From positions 35,204 to 99,203 of the forward strand of contig LVAT01000022.1 in NCBI GenBank assembly GCA_001604135.1: DNA of 64,000 nucleotides. Reading direction: 5' to 3'. The DNA comes from Clostridiales bacterium Firm_14. Lineage in GTDB: Bacteria; Bacillota; Clostridia; Saccharofermentanales; Saccharofermentanaceae. The notes beneath the pieces were generated by a model. The model worked only from the letters and a program-made list of their open reading frames with translations, searched no databases and was not told where the DNA came from. Shown here piece by piece: positions 46,327-52,632 of the stretch; position 1 is the stretch's first letter; each line of letters starts with the position of its first letter. The position numbers and the translations under genes are program-made.

Positions 46327-46354
46327 TTGATTTGCTAAATCCCGCGAGTATAAT
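46327..46354 (+). promoter_or_regulatory. Promoter of the putative ncRNA
   Basis: TTGATT (46327-46332), 16-bp spacer, TATAAT (46349-46354); predicted start about 46361. Confidence 0.65.
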
Positions 46355-46360
46355 AACGCT

Positions 46361-46500
46361 TAGCAGAAAGAGAACGCTTAGCGCCTGTGGCGGGTCCGGC
46401 ACGGAGCAATAAAGGCTTCGCAGGCAGCCGTTCCGTGTACGATCTTGTACATCCAAGAATTTTCTTGGATTTAATGATTTCTCTTTCTGCTTATATTTTT
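46361..46500 (+). ncRNA. Unidentified structured RNA, about 140 nt
   Basis: This non-coding stretch between convergent genes has its own promoter. The 5' segment GCAGAAAGAGAA (46363-46374) pairs with TTCTCTTTCTGC (46479-46490), which is followed by TTATATTTTT, so the ends close on each other and finish in a T-rich run. Inside are further hairpins: CACGGA (46400-46405) with TCCGTG (46431-46436), GTAC/GTAC at 46437-46450, and TCCAAGA/TCTTGGA at 46452-46469. Size and closed ends recall 6S or 4.5S RNA, but the SRP domain IV sequence is not clearly present (only GGTCCGG followed by GGAGCA). Identity unknown. Confidence 0.6.
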
Positions 46501-46504
46501 GCAA

Positions 46505-46532
46505 TTAAAAGGCCCGGATCGCTCCGGGCCTT
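46505..46532 (-). terminator. Terminator of the GH43 gene (bidirectional)
   Basis: Stem AAGGCCCGGA (46509-46518) / TCCGGGCCTT (46523-46532), with TTTTAATT on the minus strand. Confidence 0.8.
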
Positions 46533-46570
46533 GTTCATCTTTTCGCTGTGTCAGAAAGATCAGAAGCTCA

Positions 46571-47554
46571 TCAGCCTTCGTGATCGTAAGGATGGATCGT
46601 CTCGATCGTGCCGTCTTCAGAGATAGTGAGCTTTGTGAACTTAACGGATCTCTTGTGTGAGCAGCCGCCGGATCTCTTTGCATCGTGATAGAAGAGGTAC
46701 CACTCGCCGTCGATGTTAACGATGGAGTGATGTGTTGTCCAGCCGATAACAGGCTCCATGATCCTTCCCTTGTATGTGAAGGGGCCCTCAGGTGAAGTAC
46801 CTTCAGCATAGCAGAGGTAGTGTGTCGTACCTGTGGAGTATGAGAAATAGTACTTGCCGTTGAACTTGTGCATCCACGGATCTTCGAAGTAGCGGCGGTC
46901 TTCGTCGCCTGCCTTGATGGGCTCACCGTTCTCGTCGAGGATGGTGATCATCTTGGGAGCAGCCTTATAAGCTGTCATGTCAGGTGTGAACTCAGCGACC
47001 AAGGGTCCTAAAGCCTTCTCGTCGCCTTCAGGACGGTGCTCATTGGGATTGAATGAGCCGGACTGCCACATCTCGAGCTGGCCGCCCCAGAGGCCGCCGT
47101 TGTAGCACCAGATCTTGCCGTCATCATCTAAGAGGACTGCAGGGTCAATGCTGTAGCTTCCCTGAATGTAATTCTCCTGAGGCTTGAAGGGACCTACAGG
47201 TGAATCGGACTCAGCAACGCCGATCCTGAAGATGTCGTCCTTGTCCTTTGCAGGGAAAACAAGATAGTACTTGCCGTTTGTATAGATAGCATCAGGTGCC
47301 CAGAGCTGTCTTGATACCCACGGGATATCATCTTCGCTGATAGCTACGCCGTTGTCGACGCAGTCGCTGTCGAGGCTGTCCATAGAAAGGATGTGATAAT
47401 CCTTCATTACATACTGCTCGCCGTCGTCATCCTCAGGGATGTCCAGATCTTCGTCATGTGAAGGATAGATATAGATCTTACCGTTGAAAACATGTGCGGA
47501 AGGATCTGCCGTGTAGATGTTGGTAACAAGGTCTTTACGCTCGTTCTTTTTCAT
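46571..47554 (-). CDS. Glycoside hydrolase family 43, probable beta-xylosidase/arabinofuranosidase
   Basis: 327 aa from ATG 47554 (AGAGGT upstream); a GTG two codons earlier is possible. Five-bladed propeller motifs: general base Asp in TADPSAHVF, WAPDAIYTNGKYYLVFPA, pKa-modulating Asp in GSYSIDPAVLLDDDGK, and general acid Glu in RRYFEDPWMHKFNGKYY. There is no signal peptide and no accessory binding domain, so it acts on imported xylo- or arabino-oligosaccharides in the cytoplasm. It lies apart from the main sugar region, but its upstream region has two weak AGCAA-type repeats 21 bp apart. Confidence 0.9.
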   Translation of the reverse strand: MKKNERKDLVTNIYTADPSAHVFNGKIYIYPSHDEDLDIPEDDDGEQYVMKDYHILSMDSLDSDCVDNGVAISEDDIPWVSRQLWAPDAIYTNGKYYLVFPAKDKDDIFRIGVAESDSPVGPFKPQENYIQGSYSIDPAVLLDDDGKIWCYNGGLWGGQLEMWQSGSFNPNEHRPEGDEKALGPLVAEFTPDMTAYKAAPKMITILDENGEPIKAGDEDRRYFEDPWMHKFNGKYYFSYSTGTTHYLCYAEGTSPEGPFTYKGRIMEPVIGWTTHHSIVNIDGEWYLFYHDAKRSGGCSHKRSVKFTKLTISEDGTIETIHPYDHEG

Positions 47555-47624
47555 AGGCACCTCTTGTTCACTTATAAAATAGTTCGTATCTTTGATAGTA
47601 ACATTTAATAAGCGTATTTGTAAA

Positions 47625-47657
47625 ACTTTTATTGCTAAAAGATATACCTATCTTGCT
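47625..47657 (-). promoter_or_regulatory. Weak AraC-type repeats upstream of the GH43 gene
   Basis: Minus-strand AGCAAGATAGGT (47657-47646) and AGCAATAAAAGT (47636-47625), starts 21 bp apart, the same spacing as before the GH3 gene but a poorer match. Confidence 0.35.
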
Positions 47658-47663
47658 ATTTCT

Positions 47664-48134
47664 TTAGCCGGCCTGTTTTCGCGAATTATACTCTTTAAGC
47701 TTGTCAGTATAGACTTTCGAGCGCTTTCTCATGATGAACACATCAATGAGGATACAGGTTATATAGCAAATTAGGACAAATACGCCAAGTATAGTCCACA
47801 GGGCTGCCGATCCGCTGCCTGTAAAGATATTCATCCAGTAGAACATCAGGATCTCAACGGGTATGAACAGGACAAAGAATACCGTTAAGTCTAATACGAA
47901 TCCTCTCTTCCTCATTATTTTCGAGAAGAACGCGAAAACAAAACATGCCGAACCCCATGCACAGAGCGCCAGGAGCTTTAATAGTGAATCACACCTTATT
48001 GAATATCCAACGGCTACTCTGAAATCGAACCCCGCGTAGATGATACCAACGAGTGCGCTGCAGAGTACGAGCCATGAATATGAGAATGCCAGGGCATTTC
48101 TGAAATAAACAAGCAGTTTCTTTATATCTTCCAT
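47664..48134 (-). CDS. DUF3021-family membrane protein
   Basis: 156 aa with four hydrophobic helices (AFSYSWLVLCSALVGIIYAG, LLKLLALCAWGSACFVFAFF, LTVFFVLFIPVEILMFYWM, ILGVFVLICYITCILIDVF) and a charged cytoplasmic tail (MRKRSKVYTDKLKEYNSRK). This matches DUF3021, a family encoded beside LytTR regulators in Firmicutes, where the membrane partner often restrains the regulator. ATG 48134 is 2 bp after the LytTR gene stop, so translation is coupled. Likely an inhibitor of, or sensor for, the LytTR protein. Confidence 0.85.
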   Translation of the reverse strand: MEDIKKLLVYFRNALAFSYSWLVLCSALVGIIYAGFDFRVAVGYSIRCDSLLKLLALCAWGSACFVFAFFSKIMRKRGFVLDLTVFFVLFIPVEILMFYWMNIFTGSGSAALWTILGVFVLICYITCILIDVFIMRKRSKVYTDKLKEYNSRKQAG

Positions 48135-48136
48135 TT

Positions 48137-48577
48137 TTATCCGTCCAATCCGATCAATGCCTTAAGCTGTTTAACATTTCTTCTGGAAATCACCACAACC
48201 TCACCGTTTGTGAGCGTCGCAAGGATATTGCGAGTGACTTCGGGCTTGAGCTTTGTGATCTTATTCAGGTTCACGATGACTGATTTGGAACATCTGAAGA
48301 AAGTCTTCTCGTCCAAAAGTGATTCAAGTTCATAGAGCTTCTTATCAATCTCATATACATTGTTCGGCGTGTATAGGAAAGTCTTCTTATCAACAGCTTC
48401 GATGTAAAGGATCTGCTCTACCGCTATATTATGGGCCTGCCCTCCGGCAGAACCCATAATACGCTCGTCAAATCGTCTGATGTACCGTTCGAGCCTCTCA
48501 GTCTCAGCCGTCACTTCACGGCAGTGTATCTCGACTGATGTGCCTGATTCGATGTCTTTGCTGATCGTGACCTGCAT
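48137..48577 (-). CDS. LytTR-family transcriptional regulator
   Basis: 146 aa. After a short N-terminal segment lies a LytTR DNA-binding domain (HNIAVEQILYIEAVDKKTFL, YELESLLDEKTFFRCSKSVI, VNLNKITKLKP, VVISRRNVKQLKALIG). There is no receiver domain, so this is the stand-alone type paired with a DUF3021 membrane protein. ATG 48577 follows TAGGAG. Such regulators bind two direct repeats about 21 bp apart; exactly such repeats lie upstream of the operon's first gene at 49295-49326, implying autoregulation. Confidence 0.9.
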   Translation of the reverse strand: MQVTISKDIESGTSVEIHCREVTAETERLERYIRRFDERIMGSAGGQAHNIAVEQILYIEAVDKKTFLYTPNNVYEIDKKLYELESLLDEKTFFRCSKSVIVNLNKITKLKPEVTRNILATLTNGEVVVISRRNVKQLKALIGLDG

Positions 48578-48612
48578 TAATGACTCCTATTATTCCCCTA
48601 TATTTTGAATCA

Positions 48613-49224
48613 TTATAATTCATCCTTTGCTTTCTTTGCACGGTCAAGTTTCCTGCATTCGATCATGAGCAGTATGCACATAACGGTCTGGCAGACGATC
48701 ATAAAGAGTCCGATATAGATCTCGGGTGCAAAGATCGATATGATCATCGATCCAAGCGTTGTAACGATCGATGTAACAAGATATGTCTTGCTCTCATAAA
48801 GCCATGAGAACGGCAGCAGATGTGCTCCGAATACCATCGCGAAAAGCATCAGCATCGCATCCGGCTTCTGCGAGAATGACCACATGACGATAAGCAGATA
48901 GAGCATCTGGTTCATCGTGTTGAGCATGCCCAGTTTGTTGAAAGGATTCTGCCTCTTCGCGAAGATCTTTGCTCCTGTGATAAGCGAGAAGATCACTGCG
49001 CCCGGCAGCAGGAATGATGTGCAGTAGAACGTGTAAAGGTTCTTAGTCATGATGTCCACGGGAAGCGTCCTTACGATCGTAACCGCTGTCCAGATGACGA
49101 CCGATGTCAGCATGAAAGGCAGTCCCTTCTTCTGAAGCTTCATTGCCTCTGTCTTAAGCTCTCCGTAATTCGTGCTGAGCGCCTCGCTCTTTGCCTTGAT
49201 CTTTGTGTTAGTAATGTCTGTCAT
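48613..49224 (-). CDS. Membrane protein, first gene of the LytTR operon
   Basis: 203 aa with about six hydrophobic segments (FMLTSVVIWTAVTIVRTLP, YCTSFLLPGAVIFSLITG, MLMLFAMVFGAHLLPFSWLY, IYIGLFMIVCQTVMCILLMI). It resembles the small multi-pass family seen as DUF7010-like hypotheticals, but I am not sure of the family. ATG 49224 follows AGGAGG; the longer frame to 49368 runs through the promoter and operator. It is probably cotranscribed with LytTR and DUF3021 genes as a LytTR-controlled membrane effector or sensor. Confidence 0.7.
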   Translation of the reverse strand: MTDITNTKIKAKSEALSTNYGELKTEAMKLQKKGLPFMLTSVVIWTAVTIVRTLPVDIMTKNLYTFYCTSFLLPGAVIFSLITGAKIFAKRQNPFNKLGMLNTMNQMLYLLIVMWSFSQKPDAMLMLFAMVFGAHLLPFSWLYESKTYLVTSIVTTLGSMIISIFAPEIYIGLFMIVCQTVMCILLMIECRKLDRAKKAKDEL

Positions 49225-49252
49225 TTCCTTGTACCTCCTTGGTTTTGAGGTC

Positions 49253-49326
49253 ATTCTATCGGGCAGTTTTGCGCCGCTCAATGGTTTGGAGCGCAAGCGG
49301 TACAAGGAGGGGAGTAAGTGGTACAA
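49253..49326 (-). promoter_or_regulatory. Promoter with LytTR-type direct repeats
   Basis: Minus strand: direct repeats TTGTACCACTT (49326-49316) and TTGTACCGCTT (49305-49295), 21 bp apart, lie 13 bp upstream of a -35 TTGAGC (49281-49276), 17-bp spacer, -10 TAGAAT (49258-49253). This is the layout expected for a LytTR-activated promoter. Confidence 0.6.
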
Positions 49327-49426
49327 AGGGTGGTTTTTCGAGCCCGCACAGGCATCAACTGACCGCACAATGCTTACAGATCACGGGCATCATTACTTAT
49401 AGAACGCTTCGCTTCAAGCGCTGCAA

Positions 49427-50215
49427 TCACTTAAAGAACTCGTCGATCAACCGGTCAATAACTCTATTATCCAACGGCTTATCCGCCGTCTCAAAAGAGA
49501 ACGTCAGCCTGTCCCCTTGCATGATCCCGGCCTGGTTATACAAATTGACTCTTTCCACCAGGTCATTAACGTATTCCGGATCATCCATCCTCCCGCAATG
49601 TTCATGATAGATGAGCTTGTTATCGCTCATTCTCTTTATTGAAAAATCCGGATGGATCACCTGTCCGTCAATCATGATCGGGCACTCATACTTATAAGGC
49701 ACTCCCCTGAAGAACATCCTGTCGGCGATCATCACCTCCGACTTCGATCTGACGCGCTCACCTTTAATCGTCTTGTACACGGGAGCATCATCCTTGAACG
49801 GTTTTCCGACAAATGGTTCCGCCATCCATTCACGAGCATCCTGCTCGTTGCCGAGTATGACAGGTTCAACGCCCATCCTCAGCTCCTCCGGCAGCTTCTC
49901 GTACAGTTCTTCCGGCAGATCATCCGGATACAGGCTCAGCATTTTCGAGAGCGCCGCCAACTCGTTTTTAGCGGCTTTTAAAGCTTCTTTTAGATAGCGC
50001 TTCTGCAGAAGTTGTTTGATGAGCATGGCATCATCCGAAGAAAGATATTTTTCTTTTGAATTCGTCTTTACGTAATAATAATAGGATTTACCATTCTGAT
50101 GCTTAATATTTAGTCTTCCTGCCGGTAATAGTTTCAGTTTCTGCTCTACAGACTCTATTGTTTTAGTTATTAAATCATATCGTTCACTTAATACATTTCG
50201 AACTGCTTTAGCCAT
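49427..50215 (-). CDS. PD-(D/E)XK-like nuclease family protein (paralog 2)
   Basis: 262 aa from ATG 50215 (CGGAGG upstream). It is a paralog of the gene at 19339, sharing GERVRSKSE, IAD, VPYKYECPI, HPDF, and YHEHCG in the same order, and a similar C-terminal TFSFETADKPLDNRVID. These are the E, D and E-x-H positions of a restriction-endonuclease-like fold; here too the last Lys is replaced by His. It is divergent from a reverse transcriptase gene, with a 20-bp palindrome and half-site between. No function is established; nuclease activity is inferred from the motif layout. Confidence 0.65.
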   Translation of the reverse strand: MAKAVRNVLSERYDLITKTIESVEQKLKLLPAGRLNIKHQNGKSYYYYVKTNSKEKYLSSDDAMLIKQLLQKRYLKEALKAAKNELAALSKMLSLYPDDLPEELYEKLPEELRMGVEPVILGNEQDAREWMAEPFVGKPFKDDAPVYKTIKGERVRSKSEVMIADRMFFRGVPYKYECPIMIDGQVIHPDFSIKRMSDNKLIYHEHCGRMDDPEYVNDLVERVNLYNQAGIMQGDRLTFSFETADKPLDNRVIDRLIDEFFK

Positions 50216-50289
50216 ATTAAGCAACCTCCGATTTCATTTTCGAAAATTATAAAATCATGAGCGCTGCATTGATATAGATTTAGAGCAAG

Positions 50290-50327
50290 TTGAGACTTTT
50301 TGGGGGGAATTGAGACTAGTCTCAATT
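50290..50327. promoter_or_regulatory. Palindromic operator-like site plus half-site (copy 2)
   Basis: AATTGAGACTAGTCTCAATT (50308-50327) is a perfect 20-bp palindrome whose inner 16 bp equal the site at 18947-18962. A half-site TTGAGACT lies at 50290-50297, 20 bp from the palindrome's matching half and on the nuclease side. Confidence 0.6.
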
Positions 50328-50415
50328 TTCACTATTTCTTCAATTCCGTCGTGAGTTCTGCAGGCGTCTTAAGCTCACCGTTTCCCCTGTCACTATCTCA
50401 AAGCACCTATTTTAC

Positions 50416-50456
50416 GCAAAAAAAGATAGAAAATCGCCTGTTTCTATCTTTTTTGC
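50416..50456. terminator. Long AT-rich hairpin between nuclease and reverse transcriptase genes
   Basis: GCAAAAAAAGATAGAAA (50416-50432) pairs with TTTCTATCTTTTTTGC (50441-50456) around an 8-nt loop. Both strands show a stem with T-rich 3' side, so it could be a bidirectional terminator, or a structural element in the leader of the reverse transcriptase gene. Confidence 0.5.
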
Positions 50457-50537
50457 CTATATTTTAGCCCAATGAGATAGCCGCCCCGCTCCAAGTGGTA
50501 CAATTTACCCACAGAGAATGGAGAACGAGGGTGTTTA

Positions 50538-51728
50538 ATGTCACTGATCGATAAGCTCTTCGAGAAGAGCAGCTGGGAAAGATTCTACGCATACAAGGCG
50601 GGGCTTAGATGTTCTAAGCGCTTTAAGAAAGAGCTGCGTGAGTTCATCGACAGCGAAGCGTATATGCAATATGAGCAGCAGATCAGGACACTTACGGATC
50701 TTCCAATCCCCGGGAAGTCCGTCATCAGCAAGATGAGTTCGCAGAAGAAGCGCACGGTCTATAAGTACCCTTATAACTTCAACATGATTCTGAAGCTCTT
50801 AACTTATCTGACGCTTCGAAAATACGATCACATCTATGCGAACAATCTCTATTCCTTCCGTCCCGGTGTGTGCGCGAAGGATGCGATCATGGCGATCTGC
50901 CGTGCCAAAGACATAAGAAGCATGTATTCTTACAAGATCGACGTAAGCGATTATTTCAATTCGATCCCTGTCGGCAGGATCTGCGAAGCGCTGGATAACA
51001 CGATCACCGATGACGATAAACTTCTCGCCTTAATGAAGGCACTCTTACAGGAAGAGAGAGTCAGATCAGGAGAAGACATCATTACCGAACAAAAGGGCAT
51101 TATGGCGGGCACGCCGATCGCTTCATTCTATGCAAATCTCTACCTGAAAGAACTTGATGAACACTTCAGGGAACAGGGCGTTTTATATGCGAGATATTCT
51201 GATGACATCATTGTTTTCGCACACAGCGAAAATGAATTAACAACATATAAAAATACCATCCTGGAACACCTTAAGAATAAGGGGCTCACGGTCAATCCGG
51301 ATAAAGAAGTTTTTGCATCACCTGAAGACGGATTCACATTCCTGGGTGTACAGGTAAAGAACGGCGATATCGATATCGCGCCCGCTTCAGTTACAAAGCT
51401 CAAACAGAAGATGAGAAGAAAGGCCAGAGCGCTTGACCGCTGGTATCACAGAGAAGGCTTGGACGGCACAAAGGCAGCGGCCGCTTTCATCCGCATCTTT
51501 AATCACAAACTTCTTGAAGTAAATGAGGATTCCGACCTCACATGGAGCCTCTGGTTCTTCCCTGTTATCACGACTGCAAGAAGCCTTCACGAGATCGATC
51601 TGTATGCTCAGGAATTATTAAGATTCCTTATAAGCGGAAAGCACACAAAAGCGCGCTTCAACGTAAGATACGAAGACTTGAAAGAATTAGGTTACAGAAG
51701 TCTAGTAAACGAGTACTACAGCCAATAA
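50538..51728 (+). CDS. Stand-alone reverse transcriptase
   Basis: 396 aa with RVT_1 motifs in order: KRTVYKYPYNFNMILKLL (region 1-2), LYSFRPG, motif A YKIDVSDYFNSI, motif B GIMAGTPIASFYANLYL, motif C YARYSDDIIVFA (catalytic SDD), and motif D-like LTVNPDKEVFASPEDGFTF followed by LGVQV. The C-terminal ~120 residues are a helical thumb-like region. There is no maturase X, HNH endonuclease or protease domain, and no intron ends are seen, so it is not an ordinary group II intron protein. It resembles group II-like or retron/defence RTs; the subgroup cannot be assigned by eye. It is divergent from the nuclease paralog and convergent with an XRE regulator. ATG 50538 follows a weak GAGGG. Confidence 0.85.
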   Translation: MSLIDKLFEKSSWERFYAYKAGLRCSKRFKKELREFIDSEAYMQYEQQIRTLTDLPIPGKSVISKMSSQKKRTVYKYPYNFNMILKLLTYLTLRKYDHIYANNLYSFRPGVCAKDAIMAICRAKDIRSMYSYKIDVSDYFNSIPVGRICEALDNTITDDDKLLALMKALLQEERVRSGEDIITEQKGIMAGTPIASFYANLYLKELDEHFREQGVLYARYSDDIIVFAHSENELTTYKNTILEHLKNKGLTVNPDKEVFASPEDGFTFLGVQVKNGDIDIAPASVTKLKQKMRRKARALDRWYHREGLDGTKAAAAFIRIFNHKLLEVNEDSDLTWSLWFFPVITTARSLHEIDLYAQELLRFLISGKHTKARFNVRYEDLKELGYRSLVNEYYSQ

Positions 51729-51731
51729 AGA

Positions 51732-52460
51732 TCAGAGATATCCGTGGTCAACATGCTTCCATGTGCCATGATCGGTCCTTTCAAGGATCCAATACCAGTT
51801 GGTGTATGTGGAGTCACTGTTCAAGGCACTCTCGTCAGATACTTTATGCGTAACAAAACAAGACCTGAAGACAACAGTCTGGGCACCGCGTGCCTCACTC
51901 TCAGTATCACAATAATCATCGCCCATATACTGGAGCAGCGTTAATTCACAGCCGTCAAAATCGTTCTCAAAAACCTGCTTGATCACTTCTACAGCAGAAT
52001 CCAGATCATCATCAGGATAGAATTCTGATTCGTATTTCACGACCTCAACATTATCAACAGCGCCCGGCGGGATCTGACGGTTCCAGGGGACCGCGATAAA
52101 CAGGACTGCGATGCCTGCCACAATCATGAACAGAGCGATCGAGCCTGCAATTATTCCTATCTTTCTATTCCGCTTCCTGCGGGCCATCTCGCGTGCCATC
52201 TGCTCATTAAGTATCGCAAGCTGGGAAGATATCCTCTCGAGCTCTGAGACCTGCTCAGGAGCTTCTGAGGGCTTGCCCAGAAGATCACTTACCGGCACTT
52301 CCAGAACATCCGACAGTTTCTCCAGCATGTCGGCATCAGGTACAGAATAGCCTTTTTCCCATTTCGAAACAGTTTGTCTGACAATATTTAATGACTGCGC
52401 AAGAGTCTCCTGCGTGTAGCCTTTTTGTTTCCTTAAGTTCTTGATGTTCTCGCTGAGCAT
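51732..52460 (-). CDS. XRE-family regulator with one membrane helix
   Basis: 242 aa. The N-terminal ~65 residues are an HTH_3 domain (IKNLRKQKGYTQETLAQSL, VRQTVSKWEKGYSVPD). A coiled segment follows, then a membrane helix preceded by a basic stretch (RRKRNRKIGIIAGSIALFMI), and an extracytoplasmic domain with DDLDSAVEVIKQVFENDF and CDTESEARGAQTVVF that resembles NTF2-like or lipoprotein-type sensor folds. It may couple an external signal to DNA binding. It ends 3 bp from the end of the reverse transcriptase gene in convergent orientation, so it is not in the same operon. ATG 52460 follows GGAGG at a longish distance. Confidence 0.85.
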   Translation of the reverse strand: MLSENIKNLRKQKGYTQETLAQSLNIVRQTVSKWEKGYSVPDADMLEKLSDVLEVPVSDLLGKPSEAPEQVSELERISSQLAILNEQMAREMARRKRNRKIGIIAGSIALFMIVAGIAVLFIAVPWNRQIPPGAVDNVEVVKYESEFYPDDDLDSAVEVIKQVFENDFDGCELTLLQYMGDDYCDTESEARGAQTVVFRSCFVTHKVSDESALNSDSTYTNWYWILERTDHGTWKHVDHGYL

Positions 52461-52570
52461 TTTCTAAAAAACCTCCATTGCTTATGCCACGGTTATAGCT
52501 TTCGAGAATCCAAAACACAAGCAACGCATATTAACATTCAGGACTACTTGATTCTAACACACAAATAATC

Positions 52571-52597
52571 AGGGGCTGCCCCTCAAAGACAGCCCCT
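52571..52597 (-). terminator. Hairpin after ABC permease gene
   Basis: Stem AGGGGCTG (52571-52578) / CAGCCCCT (52590-52597). The T tract on the minus strand is poor (GATTATTTG), so termination is probable but not certain. Confidence 0.5.
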
Positions 52598-52632
52598 GAT
52601 ACAAACTCAATCTATTCCCTATTACTCGAAGA

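Noticed and set aside
46361..46500. SRP (4.5S) RNA gene
   Set aside because: A GGTCCGG followed by GGAGCA is reminiscent of domain IV, but the TCAGG side and GGAA loop are missing and the rest does not form the expected long rod.
50492..50502. Another AAGTGGTACAA box before the reverse transcriptase gene
   Set aside because: It matches one LytTR-type repeat on the opposite strand but is single, without the 21-bp partner; likely coincidence.
50538..51728. Group II intron
   Set aside because: The protein lacks maturase X and HNH regions, and no intron 5' GUGYG start or domain V-like hairpin was found around it by eye.
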